Below the pieces are notes generated by a model. The model was not told the DNA's origin. It worked only from the letters and a program-made list of their open reading frames with translations, and did no database searches. Positions 11,481 through 23,865 of a stretch of DNA of 64,000 nucleotides are shown piece by piece (position 1 is the first letter of the stretch; each line of letters opens with the position of its first letter). Source of the DNA: Phytoseiulus persimilis. Taxonomy: Eukaryota; Arthropoda; Arachnida; Mesostigmata; Phytoseiidae. Location: contig CM075103.1 in assembly GCA_037576195.1 (NCBI GenBank), positions 34,432,723-34,496,722 on the forward strand. The letters run 5' to 3'. Made by a program: the position numbers and the translations under genes.

Positions 11481-12118
11481 AAACCTGAAGATGTCCCTTG
11501 TTGCAACCATGTATGTTGCGTACTGCAACCATGTATGATGACGCTTTCAGTTCGATCCTCAATGAATACAAAATTCTTGTTTCCGTTGCATATTTGCATG
11601 CATATTCCAGGTTTTTCAGTGCATGAACATTCGCACTTTGATGAAAAGTCAGGATTGACTGTTGGTCGCGAATCCAGCACTCAGATCCTGCTTGCTGGAG
11701 GTCCGTGCAGACAAAAAAAGGATGGTACCCGGCAAGGACAGAGGATGAAGACGAGGGATGCACGTATAATTTGAGATGTAGAGGCGTCTCGATGCTCATA
11801 GCACGCGCCTGAGAGCTCATGAAAGCCAGATCGCATCAAGGCTCGGATAGCCCACTGTGTCTCCCAGTAGTACTACGGATACCAAGATTATCGAGAAACT
11901 CGGCAGTTAGAACCCACAGGTAGACGTACCTGCCAGCCTAGAGGATAATAGGAACGCAACTCATACGCAGGAAATGAATTGTTAGCAGCGATGGCTTGGG
12001 ACAAAGTCCATCTCCGCCGAGGAGCAGTCTCGACTAACTCAGGTAGATGGGTGCACCGTGTCTATCAGTCACTCAGTCTATGGAACAGCAAATAGGCTAG
12101 TCAAGAAACTCGGAGCGC
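11481..12118. other. No gene recognised
   Basis: Flanks the hAT remnant; contains the probable 3' end of that element, but no terminal inverted repeat could be paired with confidence. Confidence 0.2.
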
Positions 12119-12268
12119 GTCAACCCGGCCCCGGCGTCAACCCGGCCCCAGTGTCAACCCGGCCCCGGCGTCAGCCCGGCCCCAGCGTCAACCCGGCCCC
12201 AGCGTCAACCCGGCCCCGGCGTCAGCCCGGCCCCAGCGTCAGCCCGGCCCCAGCGTCAACTCGGCCCC
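12119..12268 (+). repeat. 17-bp minisatellite, about nine units
   Basis: Unit GTCAACCCGGCCCCAGC with few variants (AGC/GGC/AGT endings, AAC/AGC). It is far richer in GC than its surroundings. The same unit is present in the opposite orientation at 12901-13051. Confidence 0.95.
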
Positions 12269-12900
12269 GAGGGCCGGATTATGCTGATTCAAATGAGCGG
12301 AGCATCTGATTGAGCGTAGCGAATCCATCTGGTCTTTCGTTCGGTATCATAAACGTGACACATCAGCAGAGGGGAGCTCATGGTTCCCTGATGTCATTCC
12401 CAGCTGCATTCAGATGCTGGCTCAGGTACAGTGAAACTAACGGGGAGACAATCTTGTCCCCGAGTTTGCGAGCAGAAAGACTTTGGATCTCAATTACGCG
12501 CCCATGGTTTTTCGGAGTATGAGACAACGAACTCTCGGAGGATGCCTCTCAAGTCGCCTCCTCCTATTCGGCCAAAGAGTTACCAACTCTCGAATGGTGC
12601 CCGCTATACGATAGGGAGTCCTAAGAAACAAATAAAATACCTTAACACGGCCTGTTTTTGAAGAACTTGATCAGGCTACCTTCTGCGATGCATCTTCCGC
12701 TTATCTGACAGTGCTGCGTCAGATTTTGGAACCATGGGCTGACAATCATCTAAGATTGATGCCAGTTGATCAGTACTTCTACAATGAAATGACACGACTG
12801 CGAGATTCCCATGCGAGATCAAGGGGATCCGCCACCGATAAAAACCAACTTTCGTTTATTCGTTCGCTTTGATCAGCTACTTTTCCGAGAAAGCGGCTCC
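12269..12900. other. Spacer between inverted minisatellites, partly mirrored
   Basis: The sequence just inside each array is similar when one is reverse-complemented (for example GCTGATTCAAATGAGCG at 12281 and GCTGATCAAAGCGAACG on the minus strand near 12870). The two arrays are therefore the outer parts of one long, diverged inverted repeat. No gene recognised. Confidence 0.4.
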
Positions 12901-13051
12901 CGGGGCGGGGTTGACGCTGGGGCCGGGTTGACGCTGGGGCCGAGTTGACTCCAGGGCCGGGTTGACGCTGGGGCCGAGTTGACTCCAGGGCCGGGTTGAC
13001 GCCAGGGCCGGGTTGACGCCAGGGCCGGGTTGACGCCGGGGCCGGGTTGAC
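12901..13051 (-). repeat. Inverted 17-bp minisatellite array
   Basis: Unit GGGTTGACGCTGGGGCC, the reverse complement of the unit at 12119-12268, about nine units with variants such as GAGTTGACTCCAGGGCC. Confidence 0.95.
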
Positions 13052-13754
13052 GTGCACCGCAAGAAACTGAAGCACTTCAATGAAGGCAACGAGTAACGCT
13101 CTGATGAGTTTGAGAACTGTGAAGAGACAGGGAACGTCTAGGACCCTTATCTGTCCTTCTCGAGTCCCCCTGATAGAGTTTTGCGTCCACGCACTATCAT
13201 TCGATCAACTCAAGCAATGGCGATTGTCACTACATCAGTATACATTGTAATGCAGAGCCCAGCCTGAATATCATCCCTCAGTATATGATGGGATCTCGGC
13301 CACCTCGGCTGCAACCAGCCACTCATGGTGCCCAATGCCGATGTAGGATTGTCCCGCCGTTCATCCAGGGACAGCCATTGAGCCAATAGGCGTCCAAATC
13401 TTTTGTCTCCCGTTCCTCTCTCTCGAGAACCTCACCAACCTGAGCAATCAGAGTACTGATGAGGGAGTCGGGACCACCCATAGTCTCGAATACAAACGGA
13501 CAAAAGTGATACTCGCTCTACAGCGCGGCATATTCGTTGAGCTCCGCCACTTCCACCCTCGCAAGGGCAGACTCTGCGCGGGACGCACGAGTTCCCTACC
13601 CCTAATGGCAAATGTTTGAGGACACACTCGAAAAACTCCAGAAAATGTCTCCGGACCAAGATAGGATACGGATCAATTAGACCTGGTTCAAAGCTGAGAT
13701 TTTCGAATGCAGACGGATGGCAGTCTAAAACGTGTTCCCGGCTCTTCCCGATGT
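13052..13754. other. No clear gene; possibly transposase remnant on minus strand
   Basis: Minus-strand frames (e.g. 13432-13659) follow the BED-finger remnant and could be its decayed continuation, but no hAT core motif is clear. Confidence 0.2.
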
Positions 13755-13893
13755 CGCAAAGTGTTTCCGGTTCTTCTCGATGTCACGTTCGGACCTGCAT
13801 TTGAGGATGTGTTGTTCCCGTTTTGAAGCATTGCCAGCGTATTGGAGCCCGTTAAGTTAGCACCGATCGCAAGCGAGCATAAAACTACTGGGT
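13755..13893 (-). pseudogene. BED-type zinc finger remnant
   Basis: One frame reads FMLACDRC, a TAA stop, then GLQYAGNASKREQHILKCRS. The C-x2-C ... H-x3-C pattern with 'REQHILKC' is typical of BED fingers at the N-terminus of hAT transposases. The in-frame stop inside the finger shows decay. Confidence 0.5.
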
Positions 13894-15787
13894 TTCCTCT
13901 CAAGATATTCAGATTAAACTGAATGTCATCTGTGGAGTGCAGTCTTCCCCCGCTACCTTGCGGTTCGAACATCGCGATTTCACTCTATTGCGATTATCCC
14001 GACACTGACCGGATTCGGTCATCAAAACTGGGAACAGGCTGTTTGTCGGACGGAACTCCTGAAACTATATCGAATGTGGGGTCCCCAGATCAGACGACTA
14101 CTCTAACACGGATTGGGCTGATTGCAAACGAGCGAGGAGAGAGTTTTAGTGGCGCGTCGGTAACGTTCGGTGGCGCCGCCGCAATCGGGTCAACGCGACT
14201 CGGAAGTTGCGAAATTCCCAGAAGCATGGGAAGTCTAGTGGTTACCCACGGTGAAATCAGCTGACCGATGACGCTCAAGTTTTGTGGACACAATTAGCTG
14301 TTCACAAGGATCCAGGTAACAAATTATAGAAAGCCTATTGAGACCAGCCGATTTCCAGTCCTACGGAAAATATGGATGTTAATGAATTCGAGGTCCAATA
14401 CAATATCCCATCTACAAGGATATTCCATTGCAAGAGACTCACAAAGCTTGCTCTCAGAAACAAACAGGACTTATGGATCATGATACCAAATATCCGTTGA
14501 TTGAAAGAGCAGCCACGCTCTTCAGTTAGGCTCTGAGTGTGTACCATCTTGAATCAATGGGAAACTCCCGTCAGGAGAAGGAGGAACTCCCTCAGAATCA
14601 ATTTCCCAGTAAATTGTCCCTCGGCTGGCACCACGTGTAGAGAGAGAACGTCAACAGGGATAACGTTCTCGCTGTCGAGAGGAACCTGTTTAGGCAAAGA
14701 TGATGGACAGATTGCATATCAGATACAATCGTCTGATCACCGATAACTATTCCATTCATGGAACAAACTTTCCCCAACACCATGCTGCGCTTGTAAGCAG
14801 TTTGTGTTGCAAATCAAAAAAATCCTGTGATCACGGATATGATTATGGTTGCAATCATAATCATAGTCCCTGAGGGTCATTATCATAATCACAATCATGA
14901 TCATGATTTTGGGCTACGTTGTTGGGATCAAGCTTTTTGACGTAAGATACGTCTTACCAGACGCAGTCTATGAAGCTCCGGAACGGAAGTTGTCTGTCCG
15001 TATATGACGTCACTCTCAGACTATGCCGAATTGAAAAATCGGATACGATCGGTGTGTTAGGCGCTGTGCTCGCAGTTTCTACGAAGTCTCAAGATCTTGA
15101 GACGTGCATTCACAGTGGACAAAATCCAAGCCAAGTGATGAGTAGGGGATGATTGAATTTCACGCCATCTGAAGCACGAAGCTTTGCTGCCTCTACACAA
15201 CATCGCTGATCAAACAACGAATTCCCGACCCTTAGGTACGCCCCAGGCGAAGCGTTTACCTGAAAGCTTGGGGGCCAACTCGATCAAGATTTCCGAGAAT
15301 TGCTCCTGACATCTGGCTCTCGACATCATAATTTTTTGACAGAATTCTCATGATTGAAACAAACATCATGACTTGTCCAACGAGATAAACATAGCAAATA
15401 CTACACGTTTTCTCGAAAACCAAGCGGTAGTACGTGATACTACCAACCAGAGTTTTTCAACGAACACGAACCACTCAAACCATAAACTTCCGAACGCAAT
15501 CGATCACTCGCGGCCATGTCTGCACAGTTACAGAAAGAACTCAACAAGATATGCATTTTTCATCTACTGATTTCTTGAAAACCTTTGGACAATCTGAGCG
15601 TGGGACGCCGGCAAATCAACCTGTCGGAAGTTTTCGTGACGCGGAATCATGTTCCCTTCAAATCAGTACAATGACTTCCGACGCAACCCAAAGGTTGGCG
15701 TGCTTAATGGTGCCAACGTTTGCAGTAACAGACCTCAGTCCTGCTCGATTCCAATGTTCAGAGCTCAAGTGCTCATCAACAGTGTTC
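13894..15787. other. No gene recognised
   Basis: Short frames only. Around 14820-14910 there is an AT-rich stretch with several small palindromes (ATGATTATGGTTGCAATCAT and TCATGATCATGA). Nothing else stands out. Confidence 0.2.
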
Positions 15788-16219
15788 GATGACTGACTCG
15801 GTTCTAATGAGAGCGAACGTCACGTATTTGACAGAGACCTGGTTGGGAAACGACGCGCTCATTCACCTCTATGATAACTAACGGGTGGTTAAGAGCAAAC
15901 GACCTAAACGAGGTCGCCATATATCAGAAGCAGTTCCCAACCATTCCATGTTCAGCTCCTGTTTTGTATGATGACCATTCTGGTGAAATTTGTGCAGCTG
16001 ATGTTCTGCCCTTGGACGCGTGACAAATATTGCAATGGTGTACATCCACCCCAGTACTTCTTCCCAACAAATCGAACAATTTTTACGTAAACATGCGATC
16101 TTGATGGAGCCATCGGTGTTGATGAACGGCCAGCGGGGACCACTCGTTTGCGGTGATTTCAACATCAATCTCAAACTTCAGTCAAACTCTACAGCTATAG
16201 CTCAAAGTCAAAGTCTATA
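15788..16219 (+). mobile_element. Non-LTR (LINE) endonuclease domain remnant
   Basis: VTYLTETWLGND at about 15820-15855 matches the 'LLTETWL' block of apurinic-like LINE endonucleases. After stop-interrupted sequence, the frame 16020-16219 gives MVYIHPSTSSQQIEQFL and then GPLVCGDFNINLK, matching the conserved 'VYxPPxSS' and 'GDFN' catalytic blocks. The order and spacing are right for the N-terminal third of a LINE ORF2. The reverse transcriptase does not follow within the next kilobase, so the copy is truncated and decayed. Confidence 0.7.
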
Positions 16220-17596
16220 GCTTCGATAACCGGAATGATACTTGCGACGTATCCTTTGTTTGAGAGTTAACGGTCGTAGACCGTAACGGACTCCGATTTT
16301 TTTTCGTCGATTTTCTGTAATGAAGTATCCCGACGCCGGGAAGGGAGAGTGTTCATTCTCTCACTGAGGTCTCGATCGATTCCAGGTTTCATGAAATTCC
16401 TTTTGAACCGAAGAGTTGATTTATGGAGGGTTATTCGAACTACTAGTGAATAATCACATAGACGTCGAGCTTTGACCCATTAACTTTCTATCATTCAGCC
16501 ACAATCCCACAACACACACTGCTCTACGGACCGCGGAGTGTCATGTGCCCGGAACAGGAGCGCGAGAGCTGCGACAACCTGCGTCGAGGAGCGAGTCAGT
16601 ATGAACGACTGGCTGCGAACATCGGAAACGATGGCGAGAACGGCAGGAAGCTCACTGCGAATGCTCGGGAAGCATGCGAATCGAGTTATTCAGCGCCGCA
16701 GAAAGGCCGTCCGCGATCGTCGTCGAAGGGGTGATTAACAGGAATTCACATCGAACCCGCTCAGCTCTGTGACGAGAACTGTGGTCATTGAAATTCGCAT
16801 GGAGCACGATGACGATTTCAGCTTCTCTGGTCATCCTCTGGGCAGAGGTTACTCTATAAAGTGGCAAACAGGAGCATAATGAAGCGACGGTATGTGTGAA
16901 ATCCTCCAAACGGGTTCAGTGCTAAGCGACTGCAAAAGGCGGGCCGGGTAAACTAGTATCAGACGATAGAGTCAGAGCGATCGCAGCTTCTCTGGCGGCG
17001 AAGACGCAGGAGTCTTTGGAAGATGCTGTCCATTGCTCCACAGACGCGGAATTACGACCAATTCGTTGAACAAAGGTTTCTGCCCCCGGCAGGACCGTTT
17101 CACGAGAAGTCCAAAGAAGCAGATCCACGCGTTCTCTTACGAAGTTACACTAGCATACGTTAACAACATCCCCGAACACCGCGCGAATAACGTGAACCCA
17201 CTCTGGAAAATTGTTCCGTGGGCGACCAATCGAGCTGTGATCGGTATATGTATCTTCACACGATTGTTTGAGCAAGACTTTCGAGGAGAGGTGTTAGGAT
17301 GCTTGTGTCTGTTTCTATCCGAATCCGAGCTGCTGGAACTGTCGATGATTGTGGATAATGTCGCGTATAAAGGAAGAGTTCATCTGCCTATTCCTTAGAC
17401 CCACGAGAGCACACGACCGTGTCGATCGTTAGGAACAGTGGCGGCAATAGCCCGCTCGATGACGTGCGAAGCTGTTCTGTTCCAATCAACAAAGAGGTTT
17501 TTGTAGATTATTTCTACTTGCCACGTTCGCTCGCCTGTCGAACAATGATTCTTCCGCGGTCATCATCAGGCTGCGCCCTGCCTCCTGACAGACGGA
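16220..17596. other. No gene recognised
   Basis: The plus-strand frame at 17033-17398 (121 codons) and two overlapping frames at 16538-16738 show no motif, signal or splice support that I could defend. Confidence 0.2.
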
Positions 17597-17690
17597 GTCC
17601 CGAGTCGGCTCGTTGGCCGTGTGGCATAAACCAACGCCTTGGGTGCCACGCTAAGCTAGCAATCGCGGGTTCGATCCCCGGCCGGGACAA
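17597..17690 (+). ncRNA. tRNA-like sequence with A-box and B-box (SINE head or tRNA pseudogene)
   Basis: TGGCCGTGTGG at 17614-17624 fits a Pol III A-box and GGTTCGATCCC at 17668-17678 an excellent B-box, 43 bp apart. GTCCCG at 17597 can pair with CGGGAC at 17683, but the gap between that stem and the A-box is too long for a normal tRNA. The middle folds as an unusual nested stem (GTGGCA with TGCCAC, CCAA with TTGG) in place of a clear anticodon arm. So it is tRNA-derived rather than a functional tRNA. It lies about 90 bp upstream of the leader of the large 45-bp array. Confidence 0.55.
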
Positions 17691-17779
17691 CAAATTTCTT
17701 ATGTGGTAAAAAGACCTTACATGTAGTGTCATGAGACCTTCGGGAGTGGCTACCGATTCTCGACAGGGTTCTGACCTGG

Positions 17780-17822
17780 AATCGAGGCACTTTCCTCTTC
17801 CTTCACTTGGCCAGCATCATGG
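17780..17822 (+). repeat. Leader of 45-bp array 1, shared with array 2
   Basis: ATCGAGGCACTTT followed by CTTCACTTGGCCAGCATCATGG, about 80 percent identical by eye to 37924-37968 ahead of the second array. After it, both arrays begin with a similar diverged monomer. Confidence 0.75.
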
Positions 17823-20800
17823 TTTCGAGAAGTATGGTCAGATTGGTCCCGGAATCACCCCTCCAGGTTTTGAAAAGTGTGGTTAGACATTTCTCGATCA
17901 CCCCTCCAGACTTGGAAAGTGATAGTCAGATTGGTCTCGGGATCACCCCTCCAGACTTGGAAAAGTATGTTCAGATTGGTCCCGGTATCACTCCTCCAAA
18001 CTCGGAAAGTAATGGTCAGATTGGAGACGGAATCACCCCTCCAGGTTTTGGAAAGTACGGTCAGATTCGTCTAGGAAGCACCCCTCCGGACTCAGAAAAG
18101 TAGTCAGATTGGTCCTGGAATCAGCCCTCCCCCCCCCCCCCCAGAGTAGGAGAGTAATGGCCAGATCGGTCTCGTAATCACCCCTCCAGAGTTGGAAGCT
18201 AATGGCCAGATTGGTCTCGGAATCATCCCCCTCCAGAGTTGGAAAGTAATGGCCAGATTGGTCTCGGAATCACCCCTCCAGAGTTGGAAAGTAATGGCCA
18301 GATTGGTCTCGGAATCACCCCTCCAGAGTTGGAAAGTAATGGCCAGATTGGTCTCGGAATCACCCCTCCAGAGTTGGAAAGTAATGGCCAGATTGGTCTC
18401 GGAATCACCCCTCCAGAGTTGGGAAGTAATGGCCAGATTGGTTCGGAATCACCCCTCCAGAGTTGGAAAGTAATGGCCAGATTGGTCTCGGAATCACCCC
18501 TCCAGAGTTGGAAAGTAATGGCCAGATGGTCTCGGAATCACCCCTCCAGAGTTGAAAAGTAATGGTCAGATTGGTCTCGGAATCACCCCTCCAGAGTTGG
18601 AAAGTAATGGCCAGATTGGTCTCGGAATCACCCCTCCAGAGTTGGAAAGTAATGGCCAGATTGGTCCCGGAATCACCCCTCCAGAGTTGGAAAGTAATGG
18701 CCAGATTGGTACCGGAATCACCCCTCCAGAGTTGGAAACTAATGGCCAGATTGTCACCGGAATCACCCCTCCAGAGTTGAAAAGTAATGGCCAGATTGGT
18801 CTCGGAATCACCCCTCCAGAGTTGGAAAGTAATGGCCAGATTGGTCTCGGAATCCCCCTCCAGAGTTGGAAAGTAATAATGGCCAGATTGGTCCCGGAAT
18901 CACCCCTCCAGAGTTGGAAACTAATGGCCAGATTGGTACCGGAATCACCCCTCCAGAGTTGGAAAGTAATGGCCAGATTGGTCTCGGAATCACCCCTCCA
19001 GAGTTGGAAAGTAATGGCCAGATTGGTCCGGAATCACCCCTCCAGAGTTGGAAAGTAATGGCCAGATTGGTACCGGAATCACCCCTCCACCCCTCCAGAG
19101 TTGGAAATGGCCAGATTGGTAATGGCCAGATTGGTCACCGGAATCACCCCTCCAGAGTTGGGAAGTAATGGCCAGATTGGTCCGGAATCACCCCTCCAGA
19201 GTTGGAAAGTAATGGCCAGATTGGTCTCGGAATCACCCCTCCAGAGTTGGAAAGTAATGGCCAGATTGGTCCGGAATCACCCCTCCAGAGTTGGAAAGTA
19301 ATGGCCAGATTGGTCCGGAATCACCCCTCCAGAGTTGGAAAGTAATGGCCAGATTGGTCTCGGAATCACCCCTCCAGAGTTGGAAAGTAATGGCCAGATT
19401 GGTCTCCGGAATCACCCCTCCAGAGTTGGAAAGTAATGGCCAGATTGGTCTCGGAATCACCCCTCCAGAGTTGGAAAGTAATGGCCAGATTGGTCCGGAA
19501 TCACCCCTCCAGAGTTGGAAAGTAATGGCCAGATTGGTCTCGGAATCACCCCTCCAGAGTTGGAAAGTAATGGCCAGATTGGTCCCGGAATCACCCCTCC
19601 AGAGTTGGAAAGTAATGGCCAGATTGGTCTCGGAATCACCCCTCCAGAGTTGGAAAGTAATGGCCAGATTGGTCTCGGAATCACCCCTCCAGAGTTGGAA
19701 AGTAATGGCCAGATTGGTCTCGGAATCACCCCTCCAGAGTTGGAAAGTAATGGCCAGATTGGTCTCGGAATCACCCCTCCAGAGTTGGAAAGTAATGGCC
19801 AGATTGGTCTCCGGAATCACCCCTCCAGAGTTGGAAAGTAATGGCCAGATTGGTCTCGGAATCACCCCTCCAGAGTTGGAAAGTAATGGCCAGATTGGTC
19901 TCGGAATCACCCCTCCAGAGTTGGAAAGTAATGGCCAGATTGGTCCGGAATCACCCCTCCAGAGTTGGAAAGTAATGGCCAGATTGGTCTCGGAATCACC
20001 CCTCCAGAGTTGGAAAGTAATGGCCAGATTGGTCTCGGAATCACCCCTCCAGAGTTGGAAAGTAATGGCCAGATTGGTCTCGAATCACCCCTCCAGAGTT
20101 GGAAAGTAGGCCAGATTGGTCTCGGAATCACCCCTCCAGAGTTGGAAAGTAATGGCCAGATTGGTCTCGAAAATCACCCCCCAGAAAGTAATGGCCAGAT
20201 TTTGGAAGAGTAATGGAGATTGGTCCGGATCCAGAGTTGGAAAGTAATGGGAATCACCCCTCCAGAGTGGGAAAGTAATGGCCAGATTGGCTCATAACCC
20301 CTCCAGGTTGGCGGTAATGGCCAGATTATCGTCAGAATCACCCCTTGGATGGAAAGTAATGCCAGATGGAGGGAATCACCCCTCCAGAGTTGGGTAATGG
20401 CCAGATTGGTCTCGGAATCACCCCTCCAGAGTTGGAAAGTAATGGCCAGATTGGTGGCCGGAATCCCCCTCCAGAGTTGGAAAGCCCTAATGGCCAGATT
20501 GGTCCTCGGAATCCCCCTCCAGAGTTGGAAAGTAATGGCCAGACAAACTCGGAATCACCCCTCCAGAGTTTGAAAGTAATGGCCAGATTGGTCTCGGAAT
20601 CACCCCTCCAGAGTTGGAAAGTAATGGCCAGATTGGTCTCGGAATCACCCCTCCAGAGTTTGAAAAAGTATGGCCAGATTGGTCTCACCGGAATCACCCC
20701 TCCAGAGTTGGAAAGTAATGGCCAGATTGGTCTCGGAATCACCCCTCCAGAGTTTGGAAAGTAATGGCCAGATTGGTCTCGGAATCACCCCTCCAGAGTT

Positions 20801-21780
20801 GGAAAGTAATGGCGAGATGGTCTCGGAATCACCCCTCCAGAGTTGGAAAGTAATGGCCAGATTGGTCTCGGAATCACCCCTCCAGAGTTGGAAAGTAATG
20901 GCCAGATTGGTCTCGGAATCATCACCCCCCTCCAGAGTTGGAAAGTAATGGCCAGATTGGTCTCGGAATCACCCCTCCAGAGTTGGAAAGTAATGGCCAG
21001 ATTGGTACCGGAATCACCCCTCCAGAGTTGGAAACTAATGGCCAGATTGGTCCGGAATCACCCCTCCAGAGTTGGAAAGTAATGGCCAGATTGGCACTCG
21101 GAATCACCCCTCCAGAGTTGAAAACTAATGGCCAGATTGGTCTCGGAATCACCCCTCGAGTTGGAAACTAATGGCCATTGGTCCGGAATCACCCCTCCAG
21201 AGTTGGAAAGTAATGGCCAGATTGGTCTCGGAATCACCCCTCCAGAGTTGGAAAGTAATGGCCAGATTGGTCTCCGGAATCACCCCTCCAGAGTTGGAAA
21301 GTAATGGCCAGATTGGTCTCGGAATCACCCCTCCAGAGTTGGAAAGTAATGGCCAGATTGGTCTCGGAATCACCCCTCCAGAGTTGGAAAGTAATGGCCA
21401 GATTGGTCTCGGAATCACCCCTCCAGAGTTGGAAAGTAATGGCCAGATTGGTCTCGGAATCACCCCTCCAGAGTTGGGAAAGTAATGGCCAGATTGGTCT
21501 CGGAATCACCCCTCCAGAGTTGGAAAGTAATGGCCAGATTGGTCCGGAATCACCCCTCCAGAGTTGGAAAGTAATGGCCAGATTGGTCTCGGAATCACCC
21601 CTCCAGAGTTGGAAAGTAATGGCCAGATTGGTCGGAATCACCCCTCCAGAGTTGGAAAAGTAATGGCCAGATTGGTCTCGGAATCACCCCTCCAGAGTTG
21701 GAAAGTAATGGCCAGATTGGTCTCGGAATCACCCCTCCAGAGTTGGAAAGTAATGGCCAGATTGGTCTCGAAATCACCCC
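17823..21780 (+). repeat. 45-bp minisatellite array 1, first block
   Basis: Tandem 45-bp unit with blocks GGAATCACCCCTCCAGAG, TTGGAAAGTAATGGCC and AGATTGGTCTC. Monomers at the left edge (17823-18120) are diverged; those after 18150 are almost identical. The main variants are at the junction (GGTCTCGG, GGTACCGG, GGTCCCGG, GGTCCGG) and AAAGTAATGG versus AAACTAATGG. The 1-2 bp shorter GGTCCGG units shift the reading frame. A homopolymer C run (18128-18141) and degraded units (20160-20350) interrupt it. Because 45 is a multiple of three and most units have no stop in four of six frames, the array shows long spurious reading frames on both strands. I do not annotate any of them as genes. Confidence 0.97.
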
Positions 21781-22108
21781 TCCAGATTTTTATGAAGATT
21801 TTTAATGGCCAGATATAGGAGAGGAGGTGGGAATCACCCCTCCGAGACGATGAAAATAATGGCCAGATTGGTCTGGCCGTCAAACTCCAGGCGTTGACCT
21901 AATATCGTCAGATTGGATGCGGAATCACAGTATGGAGGGGGTCAAAGTTGGGGAAAATCGCGAGGGGGGGAGGGAGGGGAATCCCCCAGGGGGGGGGGGG
22001 GAAGGTAATGGTGGGTCCGGAATGTCCCTCCTCCAGAGTTGGAAAGTAATGCCAGTTGTGTTCGAAATCATCCCTCAATACCGGAGGAGCCTATTGAGGA
22101 CAAACAGG
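21781..22108 (+). repeat. 3' module of array 1, copy 1
   Basis: A non-repeat module: ATTTTTATGAAGATTTTT, AGGAGAGGAGGTGGG, CAGTATGGAGGGGGTC, a G-rich run at 21962-22010, then CAATACCGGAGGAGCC and TATTGAGGACAAACA. The same module in the same order ends the second block at 23866-24170. Confidence 0.85.
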
Positions 22109-23865
22109 AGAGTTGGTAATGGCCAGATTGGTCTCGGAATCACCCCTCCAGAGTTGGAAATAATAAGGTCAGATTGGTCTCGGAATCACCCCTCCAGAGT
22201 TGGAAAGTAATGGCCAGATTGGTCTCGGAATCACCCCTCCAGAGAGTTGGAAAGTAATGGCCAGATTGGTCTCGGAATCACCCCTCCAGAGTTGGAAAGT
22301 AATGGCCAGATTGGTCTCGGAATCCCCCCCTCCAGAGTTGGAAAGTAATGGCCAGATTGGTACCGGAATCACCCCTCCAGAGTTGGAAAGTAATGGCCAG
22401 ATTGATACCGGAATCACCCCTCCAGAGTTGGAAAGTAATGGCCAGATTGGTCACCGGAATCACCCCTCCAGAGTTGGAAACTAATGGCCAGATTGGTCTC
22501 GGAATCACCCCTCCAGAGTTGGAAAGTAATGGCCAGATTGGTCTCGGAATCACCCCTCCAGAGTTGGAAAGTAATGGCCAGATTGGTCCGGAATCACCCC
22601 TCCAGAGTTGGAAAGTAATGGCCAGATTGGTCTCGGAATCACCCCTCCAGAGTTGGAAAGTAATGGCCAGATTGGTCTCGGAATCACCCCTCCAGAGTTG
22701 GAAAGTAATGGCCAGATTGGTACCGGAATCACCCCTCCAGAGTTGGAAAGTAATGGCCAGATTGGTACCGGAATCACCCCTCCAGAGTTGGAAAGTAATG
22801 GCCAGATTGGTCCGGAATCACCCCTCCAGAGTTGGAAAGTAATGGCCAGATTGGTACCGGAATCACCCCTCCAGAGTTGGAAAGTAATGGCCAGATTGGT
22901 CCCGGAATCACCCCTCCAGAGTTGGAAAGTAATGGCCAGATTGGTACCGGAATCACCCCTCCAGAGTTGGAAAGTAATGGCCAGATTGGTCCGGAATCAC
23001 CCCTCCAGAGTTGGAAAGTAATGGCCAGATTGGTCTCGGAATCACCCCTCCAGAGTTGGAAAGTAATGGCCAGATTGGGAAACCAGATTGGTCTCGGAAT
23101 CACCCCTCCAGAGTTGGAAAGTAATGGCCAGATTGGTCCGGAATCACCCCTCCAGAGTTGGAAAGTAATGGCCAGATGTCTCCGGAATCACCCCTCCAGA
23201 GTTGGAAAACTAATGGCCAGATTGGTCTCGGAATCACCCCTCCAGAGTTGGAAAGTAATGGCCAGATGGCACCGGAATCACCCCTCCAGAGTTGGAAAGT
23301 AATGGCCAGATTGGTCTCGGAATCACCCCTCCAGAGTTGGAAAGTAATGGCCAGATTGGTCTCGGAATCACCCCTCCAGAGTTGGAAACTAATGGCCAGA
23401 TTGGTCTCGGAATCACCCCTCCAGAGTTGGAAAGTAATGGCCAGATTGGTCTCGGAATCACCCCTCCAGAGTTGGAAAGTAATGGGCCAGATTGGTCTCG
23501 GAATCACCCCTCCAGAGTTGGAAAGTAATGGCCAGATTGGTCTCGGAATCACCCCTCCAGAGTTGGAAAGTAATGGCCAGATTGGTCTCGGAATCACCCC
23601 TCCAGAGTTGGAAAGTAATGGCCAGATTGGCACGGAATCACCCCTCCAGAGTTGGAAAGTAATGGTCGGATTGGTCGGAATCACCCCTCCAAGTTGGAAA
23701 GTAATGTCCAGATTGGTCTCGAATCACCCCTCCAGAGTTAGAAACTAATGGCCAGATTGGTCTCGTAATCACCCCTCCAGAGTTGGAAACTAATGGCCAG
23801 ATTGGTCTCGGAATCACCCCCCTCCAGAGTTGGGAAGTAATGGCTTATTGGTCTCGAAATCACCC
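22109..23865 (+). repeat. 45-bp minisatellite array 1, second block
   Basis: About 39 further units by length, same consensus as the first block. The last units (23630-23860) become irregular, with deletions and substitutions. Confidence 0.97.

Noticed and set aside
12058..12309. Proline/alanine-rich 83-codon frame (PGP repeats)
   Set aside because: Translation of the 17-bp minisatellite; its mirror array gives the same type of frame on the other strand.
14820..14910. AT-rich palindromes as a possible replication origin or operator
   Set aside because: Short palindromes in an AT-rich stretch are expected by chance, and nothing else supports a function.
16538..16738. Two fully overlapping plus-strand frames with charged sequence
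   Set aside because: The phases differ by two bases and neither has a motif or conserved neighbour.
17597..17690. Functional tRNA gene
   Set aside because: A/B boxes are good, but the acceptor stem is displaced and no anticodon arm forms.
17823..23865. Regular repeats that could suggest a CRISPR array
   Set aside because: Units are directly joined with no unique spacers, and the genome is eukaryotic.
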